From: Candidatus Thalassarchaeaceae archaeon
Lineage (GTDB): Archaea > Thermoplasmatota > Poseidoniia > Poseidoniales > Thalassarchaeaceae
Length of the DNA stretch: 64,000 nt
Direction of reading: 5' to 3'
NCBI GenBank assembly: GCA_029250605.1
Contig: JAQXEZ010000012.1
Coordinates: 1 to 64,000, forward strand
A program made the position numbers and the translations under genes. Below are positions 8,622 through 17,343 of the stretch, one piece after another. Positions within the stretch are counted from its first letter, which is position 1, and the number at the start of each line of letters is the position of its first letter. Below the pieces are notes generated by a model. That model made no database searches and was not told the DNA's origin. It was given only the letters and a program-made list of their open reading frames with translations.

Positions 8622-9055
8622 TCTGAGTCACCTCCTGTGGACCTATCGACGATCCTCTTGATTCGTACTGGATCTCCCTCGAACAGCTTCGTCACTATGA
8701 CGTTTGATGGGTTGACGGGGACGGCTTCTTCCTTCCCATCGGCAGTGGTCTGAGTCAGGCCGTCGACGAAAATGAGACCTCTCTTTGTATCTACTGATGC
8801 GACCTTGGCCTTCACTCCAGCCCTCCCCCTTGGCTGTCCGAGCCTCTTTCCTCTGGAGTCAGACTTGACACTGTTCGGGTGACTGAAGTCACCTCTGGTA
8901 ACCTCGACCTCGTCCCCGACCCTGATGGTCACCGAACGTACCTGTCTTAGGTCTGGATCGTCGGAGACGAGACGGGCTCGCATCCTCTTCCTCTTTACGT
9001 GAGTAGGGGCATCCCTCTGGGACATTCTCTGCTTTCCTGCTTTCTTGCTTACCAT
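8618..9055 (-). CDS. rpl24: 50S ribosomal protein L24 (uL24)
   Basis: A 145-residue protein with the KOW motif region (SVTIRVGDEVEVTRGDFSHP, around residues 41-60) and a basic N-terminal tail. The ATG at 9053-9055 (MVSKKAGKQR) was chosen over a GTG three codons upstream because it leaves a short spacer after rpl14. It is an early assembly initiator that binds domain I of 23S rRNA. Confidence 0.96.
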   Translation of the reverse strand: MVSKKAGKQRMSQRDAPTHVKRKRMRARLVSDDPDLRQVRSVTIRVGDEVEVTRGDFSHPNSVKSDSRGKRLGQPRGRAGVKAKVASVDTKRGLIFVDGLTQTTADGKEEAVPVNPSNVIVTKLFEGDPVRIKRIVDRSTGGDSE

Positions 9056-9064
9056 TCTAATCAC

Positions 9065-9463
9065 CTACACTATCTGTTTGGCCGTAGCCGCTATCCTTGG
9101 CCATCTCTCAGCAGCTTCCCTACTGACTGGACCCTTGATGTCGGAACCCTGGACGTCCCCTCTATCATTCGTGATAACGCAGGCGTTGTCCTCGAACTGG
9201 ACCCACGTCCCATCGACCCTTCTGAAAGGTCTGGATTGACGCACGATCACTGCAGTGTATATCTGTCGCCTTGTCTCAGGCGTACCTCTCCTGACAGTGA
9301 CCCTGATCATGTCGCCGACCCCTGCTGACGGGTACCTTCTGGCAACTCCACCCTTCTTCAGGACGGTGATCAGTTGCACAACCTTGGCACCGGTGTTGTC
9401 GACGCACTCAAGACGCGCCTGAGTCGGGAGGCCGGATGTCACTCTGCCGGCTATCCCCTTCAT
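9065..9463 (-). CDS. rpl14: 50S ribosomal protein L14 (uL14)
   Basis: A 132-residue protein with the L14 beta-barrel. Family landmarks are LECVDNTGAKVVQLITVLKK and the AVIVRQSRPFRRVDGTWVQF strand near residue 85. The ATG at 9461-9463 (MKGIAGRV) overlaps the rps17 stop by 4 bases; longer upstream readings run through rps17 and are rejected. It sits at the subunit interface near the sarcin-ricin loop. Confidence 0.97.
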   Translation of the reverse strand: MKGIAGRVTSGLPTQARLECVDNTGAKVVQLITVLKKGGVARRYPSAGVGDMIRVTVRRGTPETRRQIYTAVIVRQSRPFRRVDGTWVQFEDNACVITNDRGDVQGSDIKGPVSREAAERWPRIAATAKQIV

Positions 9464-9792
9464 TCGCTCCCCTCCTTCTCGATTACGCAGAACTTCACGG
9501 TCTTGGAGAGTGGTCTGCATTCCATGATGCGGACGTTGTCCCCGGGGCTTAGTTCCCCGATGCAGGTGGGCAGGTGGGCCGAATAGCGCCTGGTGCGCTT
9601 CTCGTACCTCTCGAACTTCTGCATGTAACGTGTAGTTTCCCTCTCGATAACAACTGTGTCCGTCATTCCCTGTGAGGAGACGACTCCGCTGATGATCTGT
9701 CCACGAAGCCTCAGAGTGCCATAGAACGGGCAGTTCTTGCTCCCATCCCACTCGCCTTCGGGCTTGTTGACGTCTACACCTATGTCTCTCAT
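9460..9792 (-). CDS. rps17: 30S ribosomal protein S17 (uS17)
   Basis: A 110-residue protein with an archaeal N-terminal extension (MRDIGVDVNKPEGEWDG), then the OB-fold with VVSSQGMTDTVVIERE and the CIGELSPGDNVRIMECRPLS signature near residue 85. The ATG at 9790-9792 directly follows the RNase P gene; an upstream reading into that gene is rejected. It binds the 5' domain of 16S rRNA. Confidence 0.97.
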   Translation of the reverse strand: MRDIGVDVNKPEGEWDGSKNCPFYGTLRLRGQIISGVVSSQGMTDTVVIERETTRYMQKFERYEKRTRRYSAHLPTCIGELSPGDNVRIMECRPLSKTVKFCVIEKEGSE

Positions 9793-9793
9793 T

Positions 9794-10048
9794 TCATGAC
9801 CTCCTGTATGCCTTGCCGATTCTTTCCTCGGGCCTCTGCCCGACGAGAGTCCCGTCGATCTCCTCGTCTTCGATTGTGAATCTGATGGTGTTCTTGGCAA
9901 GAGTGACTTCATTGCCCCCCGTGTTGACGAGTATGGTACGCCTGGTTTCGTCAACTACCGTGCCTGAAATACCCACTAGGGTCGGATCGGTGGAATCTGT
10001 GACCTCAAGGTTCCTGGAAAGCCAAGGGAGGTTGATGATATGACTCAT
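9794..10048 (-). CDS. rnp1: Ribonuclease P protein component 1 (Rpp29/Pop4 homologue)
   Basis: An 84-residue protein of the UPF0086/Rpp29 family, a subunit of the archaeal RNase P holoenzyme that trims tRNA 5' leaders. The Sm-like core is visible in LVGISGTVVDETRRTILVN and the following TLAKNTIRFTI strand. Its place between the SUI1 gene and rps17 is a well-known archaeal arrangement and supports the call. The neighbouring stops and starts nearly abut. Confidence 0.93.
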   Translation of the reverse strand: MSHIINLPWLSRNLEVTDSTDPTLVGISGTVVDETRRTILVNTGGNEVTLAKNTIRFTIEDEEIDGTLVGQRPEERIGKAYRRS

Positions 10049-10348
10049 TCAGCGCACCTCCACCTGGTAGCCATTCTGCTCGAGGACCTTGGCTGCCTTC
10101 TTTTTGTGGTTTCCTTGAAGCTCGATTGTCCTACCCTTGACCGTGCCACCGCTGGCGCATGCGCCCTTCAGTATCTTTGCCAGTTGGCCGATGTCGATTG
10201 CGGTATCCTCTATACCCTCCACCATTGTGACCATCTTACCGTACCTTCTCCTAACCACTGAAATCACCGCCTTCTGCTGTTCTTTGGCTATCTCCTGACA
10301 GATACATAGGTCATCTGGAAGCGCACACATGTTGCAAATTCCCGCCAA
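10049..10348 (-). CDS. Translation initiation factor SUI1 (aIF1)
   Basis: A 99-residue SUI1/eIF1 family protein that helps select the start codon on the small subunit. The beta-strand core and the KGRTIELQGNHKKKAAKVLE signature are near the C-terminus, and GACASGGTVKG is the typical glycine-rich turn. The N-terminus carries four cysteines in a CNMC...CIC arrangement, seen in some archaeal SUI1 proteins and possibly a small metal site. It is the neighbour of rpl29 and the RNase P gene, as in other archaea. Confidence 0.94.
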   Translation of the reverse strand: MAGICNMCALPDDLCICQEIAKEQQKAVISVVRRRYGKMVTMVEGIEDTAIDIGQLAKILKGACASGGTVKGRTIELQGNHKKKAAKVLEQNGYQVEVR

Positions 10349-10349
10349 A

Positions 10350-10559
10350 TCACTCCTCCTTTTCCTGTTTCATCTTGGTTAGGAGCCTTGCAATGCTCCT
10401 TCTAGTCTGCTTGTATGCCCCTGAGTTTGAAGAAGAGCCGCCTAGTGCCTGCTGGGCCCTTAGTTGCAGCATCTCGTCTCTGAGTTCACCGAGGGTGATC
10501 TCACGCTGCTCTTGGTTCATCTCGTCAATCTCCTTAGGGCTGATGTGTGACAATTTCAC
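10350..10559 (-). CDS. rpl29: 50S ribosomal protein L29 (uL29)
   Basis: A 69-residue helical hairpin protein. MNQEQREITLGELRDEMLQL matches the L29 N-terminal helix, and the C-terminal helix holds the RRSIARLLTKMKQEK pattern. It overlaps rps3 by 4 bases. It lies near the peptide exit tunnel. Confidence 0.95.
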   Translation of the reverse strand: MKLSHISPKEIDEMNQEQREITLGELRDEMLQLRAQQALGGSSSNSGAYKQTRRSIARLLTKMKQEKEE

Positions 10560-11251
10560 TCCTCCTCCCTTGCTGCCCTCTCGAGGGCTTCCTCTAGGTC
10601 AAGAGGGACGAATCCGGATGCCTCTACCAGTTCAGGTAGTCCGGATTCGCTTCTATCCTGGATTGTGATCTCGTGAGGGAGTTTTGACCCTGGCCTCATG
10701 ATTCTCACGGTGCAGCCAACTGTTCCCAGCTTCTTAACTGCGGTTGAGAATCCGACGTCCATAAGCTGGAGGGCAGTCTCTCCACAGTACTTGATATGCC
10801 CCTTCTGGAACTTCTCAACTCGGTGCCTAGCTCCGGTTATCTTCCCACTGAGTGTGACGATGCAGCCTCTGGCTCCCGCGTCCATTATGTTCTGCACGGT
10901 GCTGTGTCCTGCTCTTCGGAAGAACCATCCCCTCTCGAGTGAGCTTGCGAGTCTGCTAGCCATAACCTGGGCATTGGTTCGTGATTCCCCTATCTCCTCT
11001 ACCTCGAGCTGGGGGTTGGTCAGGTTGAAATCCTCTTGGAGGCGGCGCTGGAGTTCGTGGATGACCTTGCCCCTCCTGCCTATGACGCGCCCAACTTGCT
11101 CTGCTTGCAGGGTTACCTTGGTCCCCTCGGGAGTCCTGTTGAATATTAGTCCGCCGAAGCCTGCCCTCTCTGTTTCCTTGAGCAGGTACTCTCGGACTAG
11201 TTGTCTCTCGACGTTGCGATTGATCATCTTCTGGATTGTGTTCACCTTCAT
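10556..11251 (-). CDS. rps3: 30S ribosomal protein S3 (uS3)
   Basis: A 231-residue protein. The N-terminal KH type 2 domain includes the GRRGKVIHELQRRLQ loop (about residues 58-72), and the C-terminal S3 domain includes GARGCIVTLSGKITGARH near residue 128. It forms part of the mRNA entry site. The gene precedes rpl29 and follows rpl22 by 9 bases. Confidence 0.97.
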   Translation of the reverse strand: MKVNTIQKMINRNVERQLVREYLLKETERAGFGGLIFNRTPEGTKVTLQAEQVGRVIGRRGKVIHELQRRLQEDFNLTNPQLEVEEIGESRTNAQVMASRLASSLERGWFFRRAGHSTVQNIMDAGARGCIVTLSGKITGARHRVEKFQKGHIKYCGETALQLMDVGFSTAVKKLGTVGCTVRIMRPGSKLPHEITIQDRSESGLPELVEASGFVPLDLEEALERAAREEE

Positions 11252-11260
11252 GCAATCACC

Positions 11261-11794
11261 TCAGAACTCGTCTTCTCCCATTTCCTCATCATCCTCTCCG
11301 AAGTATTCTAGGAAAATCTCCAGATTGACTTGGTAGTGGTTGCTGGGGGTTGCCCTGCCTTGGGCTCGAGGCCTCATGTTTCTGGATACTTGGCCACGAT
11401 GAGCAGCAACGTGCGTAATCACCATGTCCTCGGCATCGATGTCATCGAATCGCTGCCTTGCGTTGTCCATGGCGCTGCTGATTAGCTTGATGAATTCGCG
11501 GGAAGCCTTGTTTGGGAACTTGCCCGGGCCCATCTTGCCCTTCCTGTGACCGGCCATCGTGTTGCCTCCTCGTCCCTTTCTGGATCTTCTTTGGTACGGT
11601 ATTGCCCTCTTCTTGGCAACTACGTCCTCAAGGTAATCTATCGCTACTTCCGCATTCATGCCCCTGATTGCCTTGGCGATGTGGTAGCAGTGCTTGTGAT
11701 GGCAGTCCAAGTTGACTGCCCGAGCAGTCACGAGGTTGGATCCCTCGAGGAGCTGGGTGTATCCGTTCTGCGACCTTCCTAATCTCCTACTCAT
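11261..11794 (-). CDS. rpl22: 50S ribosomal protein L22 (uL22)
   Basis: A 177-residue archaeal L22 (L17e type). It begins MSRRLGRSQNGYTQ, contains the alpha-beta core with KAIRGMNAEVAIDYLEDVVA, and has the exit-tunnel hairpin region RGQVSRNMRPRAQGRATP near residue 135. The C-terminus is strongly acidic (GEDDEEMGEDEF). It sits between rps19 and rps3. Confidence 0.96.
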   Translation of the reverse strand: MSRRLGRSQNGYTQLLEGSNLVTARAVNLDCHHKHCYHIAKAIRGMNAEVAIDYLEDVVAKKRAIPYQRRSRKGRGGNTMAGHRKGKMGPGKFPNKASREFIKLISSAMDNARQRFDDIDAEDMVITHVAAHRGQVSRNMRPRAQGRATPSNHYQVNLEIFLEYFGEDDEEMGEDEF

Positions 11795-11804
11795 TCATCT
11801 CACC

Positions 11805-12326
11805 TCACTTTAGTGCCACGTGCTGGGAAGATCTGGTTGCACCCACACCGGGGCCGGTGTGTGTTACAGACTTCCTTGTAATTGCGAATTCGCCCAATGC
11901 GTGCCCGATCATTGGGGGGATGATTTCTAAGTTTACGAATTTCTGACCATTGTGCACCCCGACTGTAGTGCCCACCATCTCAGGGAGGATGTACATCCCT
12001 CTGCAGTGTGTCCTCACAGTCTTACCATTGCTGTTCCTTATTCTCTCTAGGAGTTTCTCGCACTCGATATTGAGCCCCCTCTGTAATGATCTCTTGACTC
12101 TTGATGGCATCAGGGTTGCGATAGAAATCGCATCTGGATCGTAGTCGTCGTTCTCAGGCTCAGCACTGTTACCCCACGGGTACAGTGGAATATCCTTCAG
12201 CTCATCGATCGTGTAACCCCTCCAGAGGAACTCCTTCTTCCTCCTCTCGGAAATCTTCGATCTCCTCTTCCTGGCCTGGCGTCTGGCCATCTTTGCTGTC
12301 CTGAACTGCTTCCTCTTCCTAGCCAT
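11805..12326 (-). CDS. rps19: 30S ribosomal protein S19 (uS19)
   Basis: A 173-residue S19, longer than usual for archaea (about 130-150) because of a basic N-terminal tail (residues 1-30, dense in R and K). The conserved C-terminal block includes VHNGQKFVNLEIIPPMIGHA and GEFAITRKSVTHTGPG. It binds the head of the small subunit with S13. It is located between rpl2 and rpl22. Confidence 0.96.
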   Translation of the reverse strand: MARKRKQFRTAKMARRQARKRRSKISERRKKEFLWRGYTIDELKDIPLYPWGNSAEPENDDYDPDAISIATLMPSRVKRSLQRGLNIECEKLLERIRNSNGKTVRTHCRGMYILPEMVGTTVGVHNGQKFVNLEIIPPMIGHALGEFAITRKSVTHTGPGVGATRSSQHVALK

Positions 12327-12331
12327 ACTAT

Positions 12332-13048
12332 CTACTCCTTCTTCGACCTTCCACGGCCGGTTCGCCTAGGTGCGATGTTCCCGACCTTCTGGCCGGGGGG
12401 TGAATTTCTGCTGACTGAGCTTGGTCCGTGCACTGCTTGGTGGTTACCGCCGCCGTGTGGGTGGTCTACCGGGTTCATTGCGACGCCGCTGACTGTCGGG
12501 TACTGCTTACCTCGTGCTCTGGCCCTGTGGTGAGCGGCGCCGGCCGTCATCAGGGGCTTCTCGGTCCTACCATGGCCGCCAAGAACCCCGATGGTGGCCC
12601 TGCACTTGGCAGGGAGGTCCTTAGAGCGCCCACTGGGCAGGATAATTCTGACGTAGTCTCCCATCCTGGTGTCTATCATGCCCGAGTTACCGCCTGATCT
12701 GGCAATCTTGCCACCATCTCCCGGGCGCAATTCGATGTTGCAAATCTGAGTACCCTCTGGAATCTGGCTTAGGGTAGTGACGTTTCCTGGCCTCAGTGAA
12801 ACCTTGTCACCAAATGCGACTGTCTGTCCGACTGAGAGTCCCTCTGGAGCACCCAGATGTGCTATTTCTCCGTCCTCGAACTTCACCTTGGCTAGAGGTG
12901 CGGTATGAGCTGGGCTATGGATAAGGTCGATGACTTCCGCAATCTCTCCACTGACTCTGGGAAGTCTGTTGGCAGCAGGGAACCTATGGCTGGAAACCTT
13001 GTTTTTGGGGCTTGACCCCTGCCTCTGTGAACGTGTCCTCTTGCCCAT
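12332..13048 (-). CDS. rpl2: 50S ribosomal protein L2 (uL2)
   Basis: A 238-residue protein with the OB and SH3-like domains of L2. The catalytic-centre loop with the universally conserved histidine is in the AMNPVDHPHGGGNHQ stretch at about residues 190-204. L2 helps subunit joining and peptidyl transfer. It lies 11 bases after rpl23 and 5 bases before rps19, the S10-operon order. Confidence 0.97.
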   Translation of the reverse strand: MGKRTRSQRQGSSPKNKVSSHRFPAANRLPRVSGEIAEVIDLIHSPAHTAPLAKVKFEDGEIAHLGAPEGLSVGQTVAFGDKVSLRPGNVTTLSQIPEGTQICNIELRPGDGGKIARSGGNSGMIDTRMGDYVRIILPSGRSKDLPAKCRATIGVLGGHGRTEKPLMTAGAAHHRARARGKQYPTVSGVAMNPVDHPHGGGNHQAVHGPSSVSRNSPPGQKVGNIAPRRTGRGRSKKE

Positions 13049-13059
13049 GATATCACCTT

Positions 13060-13347
13060 CTAGAACGCTCCTAGTTTGAGCGCTGCCTCCTCTGCGTCAT
13101 ATCCATCTGCTAGACGAATGCTGGCATGTTTGCCAGTTCTGTTGATTCGAACGTTTACCTTAGCGACCTTGACCTCGAGAAGGGCCTCTATTGCCTCTTT
13201 GATGTCTTTCTTTGACGCCTCCCTTCTGACAATGAACTCGATTCTGTTGTTGTTCTCTCTGTGGCCGCCGTCTGGATCTGCGGTCCTCCTCGCTTCGAGG
13301 GTCTTCTCTGTAATCCAAGGCATAATAATCACGTCATATGGATCCAT
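13060..13347 (-). CDS. rpl23: 50S ribosomal protein L23 (uL23)
   Basis: A 95-residue tunnel-exit protein. It starts MDPYDVIIMPWITEKT and has the conserved IEFIVRREASKKDIKEAIE region, then VAKVNVRINRTGKHASIRL. The ATG at 13345-13347 lies 5 bases after the rpl4 stop; an upstream reading goes into rpl4 and is rejected. The family provides a docking site for the signal recognition particle. Confidence 0.96.
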   Translation of the reverse strand: MDPYDVIIMPWITEKTLEARRTADPDGGHRENNNRIEFIVRREASKKDIKEAIEALLEVKVAKVNVRINRTGKHASIRLADGYDAEEAALKLGAF

Positions 13348-13352
13348 CTTAA

Positions 13353-14231
13353 TCACTCCAGAGCCTCTATTGCTGACTTCGTCCAAACCGTGAGCCTGCC
13401 TACGTCCCCACCAGGTGCGAGGTCTTCGGCACACAAATCCTTAGCAGTGACTACGTCGACTCCCGGGAGGTTCCGAGCTGCCTTTTCCAAGCCTCCCTTC
13501 TGGGCCACGACCAAGAGGACGCTCTTTGGGGTCCTGTACTTCCTACCCCTCATTGTCCCCTTTCCAGCTCTTATCGATCGGCCATTCTTGGAGCGAGTGA
13601 GATCTGCTGAGACTCCCAGACCCTCCATCATCGCAACGAATTTTCTAGTAGAATACTGGTTAGGAATTGACTCTATGTCGTACTTCTCGTCCGAACCGCC
13701 CCTAGACTCAAGGTAGCCATCAATGATGATTGGGAATCTGAGGCCATCGTCGAACTTGTGACCTCTGGAGGATACTGTGCTCGAATCGCATGAAGCTGTT
13801 ATGGCAGAGTCGCGGGCTATCTTCTTCTCGCGGGAGTTTATCTTCTGGGACCATTCCTTATCCACCTTTGGCCCGTGAGCTCTCCTGCCCCCTCTGGTGT
13901 GAGGGTTCTGTGCTCCGGTCTTCTGCCCAGCCTTCCTCATTATTCTGGAGACTCCTCGGCCCTTGCCCCACCACTCTACGGAGTGCTTCATACCTGGCTG
14001 GGGAGCACGCTTTCCACTATGTTCCCTGTGCCCGTAGGACTGCCTCCTGTTTGCCCTTGATGCATGAACGGCGGAACGGACTAGGTCCTCCCTGATCTGC
14101 GAAGTGAATGGGGATGGGAGTTCGATGGCCTTGCCGTCCTTGGCCACTACGGCGAATGATTCGGCCAATAGACCTGCGTCCATCTCCTCTTGAGCTACAG
14201 AATTGACCAAATTGTATGCCTTAGTCTTCAT
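13353..14231 (-). CDS. rpl4: 50S ribosomal protein L4 (uL4, archaeal L4/L1e type)
   Basis: A 292-residue archaeal L4. The tunnel-extending loop is visible as the basic, glycine-rich segment around residues 50-120 (KRAPQPGMKHSVEWWGKGRG). The C-terminal part includes RKFVAMMEGLGVSADLTRSK. The ATG at 14229-14231 (MKTKAYNL) was preferred because a reading four codons longer would overlap the rpl3 stop. It lies between rpl3 and rpl23. Confidence 0.96.
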   Translation of the reverse strand: MKTKAYNLVNSVAQEEMDAGLLAESFAVVAKDGKAIELPSPFTSQIREDLVRSAVHASRANRRQSYGHREHSGKRAPQPGMKHSVEWWGKGRGVSRIMRKAGQKTGAQNPHTRGGRRAHGPKVDKEWSQKINSREKKIARDSAITASCDSSTVSSRGHKFDDGLRFPIIIDGYLESRGGSDEKYDIESIPNQYSTRKFVAMMEGLGVSADLTRSKNGRSIRAGKGTMRGRKYRTPKSVLLVVAQKGGLEKAARNLPGVDVVTAKDLCAEDLAPGGDVGRLTVWTKSAIEALE

Positions 14232-14235
14232 ATTA

Positions 14236-15315
14236 TCACACACCCTGCTTGCTTGAGGTACTGACGTATGTTAAGTCAACTTCTCCAACGACGTTCCTCG
14301 GACGAGTTGGGTCTCTGAATCTTAGAAGCCTCTTTGCTGGTCCCGGAAGGCTTCCTTGGATTATCATGTAGGGATTTCGAACTTCGCCGTAGTTCAGGAA
14401 ACCACCAGAAGGTGTTATTTCTGACTCATCGGGATTTGAAATCCTCAGGATCTTCTTGTTCAACTCAGTCCTCTTGTGGTAACCTACCTGCCCAGCCTGC
14501 CTGATTGTCTTTCTGACGTATCCAGTTCCGAAGTCTCCCATGTTACCTCCCTGGCGTCTCCTCTTGCTGTTCTTGTGGCTAAGTAGCTTAAGTCCGAACC
14601 TCTTAATCGAGCCTTGCCAACCCTTACCCTTGGTCACGCCTACGACGTCAATCTCCTGTCCGGCTTCGAAAACGTCTTCGAGACCGACTTGCCCCCCTAG
14701 GCGATCCACGGCCCAGTCGAGTTTTGCATCTATGTCCCCGCCTGTTAGTCCGATCTCCATTATCTCTGGAGTCTTCGAAGGGATGCCGCGAACTAGGTCT
14801 GGTTGAGTGCATACTATCAAACGGACCTCGGTTAGGTCCTGCTCCCTCAGAGAGTTCAATGCGTCCTCCGATGGCTGGGACAGCCTCTTTGGAATTCTTC
14901 CACCGCGAGTTGCTGGCTTCCTTCCTTCCTCAACGTCCCTTTCGCCTCGAGTCTGGTTAGCTAGTCGTGGGAATAGGTTGGCAGGGGATTCCGCGGAGAC
15001 GTCGGTCCAGACTTCACCCGCTGTCTGCTTACCGTACGAGGTCATCTTGTATCCCCTTACTGCTAGAACGTTCATTGGAGGGGTCTCAACCACGGTTACT
15101 GCCTTCCTGACTTCCTGTCCAGCAGAGGTCGATTTCGGATTGGTATCCCTCATCAGTATGTGAGTCATGCCTGCCTTCCAGCCAGCGAATCCCTGAACTC
15201 GGACCTCTGATGACTCTGTTTCTGGCCAGGAGGTTATTCTTGCGAATTGCCGGATAGCACGCTTTCTAGGGCCATAGCCCATGCTACCACGGCGGGGTTT
15301 GGATCGGTCTGCCAT
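14236..15315 (-). CDS. rpl3: 50S ribosomal protein L3 (uL3)
   Basis: A 359-residue archaeal L3 and the first gene of the large ribosomal operon. It starts MADRSKPRRGSMGYGPRKRA; the conserved loop VTKGKGWQGSIKRFGLKLLS is at about residues 225-244, and HKNSKRRRQGGNMGDFGTG follows. The ATG at 15313-15315 was chosen because it begins at the family N-terminus. All 25 genes from here to secY are on the same strand with tiny gaps or 1-4 base overlaps, so transcription most likely starts upstream of this gene. Confidence 0.97.
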   Translation of the reverse strand: MADRSKPRRGSMGYGPRKRAIRQFARITSWPETESSEVRVQGFAGWKAGMTHILMRDTNPKSTSAGQEVRKAVTVVETPPMNVLAVRGYKMTSYGKQTAGEVWTDVSAESPANLFPRLANQTRGERDVEEGRKPATRGGRIPKRLSQPSEDALNSLREQDLTEVRLIVCTQPDLVRGIPSKTPEIMEIGLTGGDIDAKLDWAVDRLGGQVGLEDVFEAGQEIDVVGVTKGKGWQGSIKRFGLKLLSHKNSKRRRQGGNMGDFGTGYVRKTIRQAGQVGYHKRTELNKKILRISNPDESEITPSGGFLNYGEVRNPYMIIQGSLPGPAKRLLRFRDPTRPRNVVGEVDLTYVSTSSKQGV

Positions 15316-15597
15316 TGCATTTCCTCCTGTATTCCGAAATCGGTCGCGGGCGACCAATGCCGGGCCTACTACGCCATGGAGACACCGTGACACCGAGCCA
15401 GATCCACGAATGCGGATGCGGTTTGTGGGATGCTAACAGAGCCCTTTGGTGTCTGGTACCTCACGTAGTGAGCGGCCTTGCGACTAACATACCCTATTTG
15501 AACGAATCGGGGTGCCAAAAACACACCCCTACGGGGTGGCGAAGGTGAAAATTGTCAATGCAACGATTTTGAACCCTGACTTCAGAGGCCCCTGTCC
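15316..15597. promoter_or_regulatory. Divergent intergenic region between rpl3 and the helicase gene
   Basis: These 282 bases must hold promoters for the ribosomal operon (minus) and the helicase (plus). No gene is evident. Two small inverted repeats are visible: CTCAC-GTA-GTGAG at 15470-15482 and CACCCC-TAC-GGGGTG at 15524-15538. A TATA-like GGGTATG on the minus strand lies near 15492, where ACATACCC is read on the plus strand. Functional assignment is uncertain. Confidence 0.3.
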
Positions 15598-17343
15598 GTG
15601 CCCTCATATGTTGCCCATCCGGGATTGGTCTCAGAAACGATTCAGGCTAGGGCATACCAACTCCAAGCAGTAGATGATGCCATGGCTGGGTCGATGCTGT
15701 TGATTCTACCTACTGCTGCTGGGAAGACTGCTGTCGCGTGGTTATCCATAATCGAGAGATTGGAAAGAACAGGGGGATGGGCATTGGTAATCGCCCCGAC
15801 CGTTGCCCTCTCGAATCAACATCTGGAAAATGCAATCCCCGTTCTTTCCAATATTTCCGAATTGAATCCAATTTCACTTAGTGGGCAGCAAACAGCATCC
15901 AAGAGACCCGAACTATGGAAGGATTCGAGATTGGTGTTCGCAACCCCACAGGTCGTTAGGAATGATGTGAGAAAGGGAGTTCTTTCTCTTGGCGATTGTA
16001 GTATACTTGTTGTCGATGAAGCACATCATTGCACGGGAGAACATGCCATGGCAGAGGTTGCTGAGATGTATATCTCCCAGTCCCAAAGTCCACTGATTCT
16101 AGCAACTACGGCAAGCCCCGGCTCTAGAAGGGAGCAAGTACAGGAGATATGCAGGAGGTTGGGAGTCCAAAAAATACACATGAGAACGAAGGAAGATCCC
16201 ATGGTTGCAGAATTTCTCTCAGAGCTTGATGTTGAGGAAGTTGGAGTGGAGGTTCCTAGCGAGATCAGAGAACTGGCAGAGCCGTTCAGGATTTGGCAAG
16301 AAGGGATAGTCGACAGAGAACGTAGGAGTGGAAGGTACGTGATGCCGGGAACGATTAATCAGGCTGGTTTATCGAATGCAATGGAACGTGCTCAGGCGGC
16401 CATCGGCAGGGGGGATAAGAGTGGTTTCAGATCATCTTCGCAGATAGCAACTGCAATGAGGCTCCATCATCTGATTAACCATCTCCTCTGTCAAGGGATA
16501 GCCGCATCTAGGCATTTCCTCTCGAGGATGGAGGGTGGGGAAGAGAAGAGTAAATCTTCGAGGGATTTCCTCAGAGACGGGAGAGTAAGGAGGCTGTCTG
16601 CCAGCCTCAAGGGCATGGCCGAGGTACATTCCAAGGTCGGAGCAGTGAGGAGGCTCGTCAGGGAAAGGATCCGGAGAGACAATGGGTCAAGAATCATTGT
16701 TTTCGCCAACTACAGGGACACGGTGGAAGCTCTCGAGGGTGCGCTGTCTGACCTCAATGGCATCAGGGCGATTCAGTTCATCGGACAGTCGCGTCGTTCC
16801 GGTTCGGGAGGACTAACTGCGAAGCAACAGATATCAAGACTTTCCGAGTTCAGGGAAGGAGGGGCAAATGTACTGGTTGCAACTTCAGTTGGCGAAGAGG
16901 GTTTGGACATCCCGAGTGCCGACCTTGTCATTTTCTATGAACCTGTATCGAGCGAAATCCGGACCATCCAGAGGAGGGGTAGGACTGGTAGAAGGAGGCA
17001 GGGAGAGGTGGTTGTCCTTGTTGCCGAGGGTACAAGGGACGAGGGGGCCAAAGACTCTGCTAAGAGGAAGGAGGAATTCATGCACAAGGCCGCTAGGAGG
17101 GTCGCTAGAGAGCTTCCCGGTAGCCCTCACAAGGATTTATCGAACTTGGAGAGGTTCTCCGTATCCTCTGATGGAGGGATCTGCTCAGCAGCCGAATTCG
17201 TACTCGAAACCAGAGAACGCCACAAGAGTGACCTTTCTGGGACCGACGCCACCACTGCCAAGGACCCAAAGAGGTCCCCCAATGCTGATCCCCCCCCTGG
17301 GAACTTCAGACCCGCGGGACAGACGGGGCTGGACCAGTTCTAG
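15598..17343 (+). CDS. Hef/FANCM/Mph1-type superfamily 2 helicase, no nuclease domain
   Basis: An SF2 DNA helicase of the Hef family, which processes stalled forks and branched DNA. Visible motifs are Walker A as LPTAAGKT (about residues 38-45), DEAH box VVDEAHH (about 137-143), motif III ATTASPGS, and motif VI IQRRGRTGRR (about 459-468). The insert between the two RecA-like domains (about 200-330) fits the Hef thumb-like helical domain. At 581 residues it lacks the C-terminal ERCC4 nuclease and HhH domains of full-length Hef and ends in a low-complexity tail. Start is the GTG at 15598. It converges on the next gene with a 4-base overlap. Confidence 0.85.
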   Translation: MPSYVAHPGLVSETIQARAYQLQAVDDAMAGSMLLILPTAAGKTAVAWLSIIERLERTGGWALVIAPTVALSNQHLENAIPVLSNISELNPISLSGQQTASKRPELWKDSRLVFATPQVVRNDVRKGVLSLGDCSILVVDEAHHCTGEHAMAEVAEMYISQSQSPLILATTASPGSRREQVQEICRRLGVQKIHMRTKEDPMVAEFLSELDVEEVGVEVPSEIRELAEPFRIWQEGIVDRERRSGRYVMPGTINQAGLSNAMERAQAAIGRGDKSGFRSSSQIATAMRLHHLINHLLCQGIAASRHFLSRMEGGEEKSKSSRDFLRDGRVRRLSASLKGMAEVHSKVGAVRRLVRERIRRDNGSRIIVFANYRDTVEALEGALSDLNGIRAIQFIGQSRRSGSGGLTAKQQISRLSEFREGGANVLVATSVGEEGLDIPSADLVIFYEPVSSEIRTIQRRGRTGRRRQGEVVVLVAEGTRDEGAKDSAKRKEEFMHKAARRVARELPGSPHKDLSNLERFSVSSDGGICSAAEFVLETRERHKSDLSGTDATTAKDPKRSPNADPPPGNFRPAGQTGLDQF

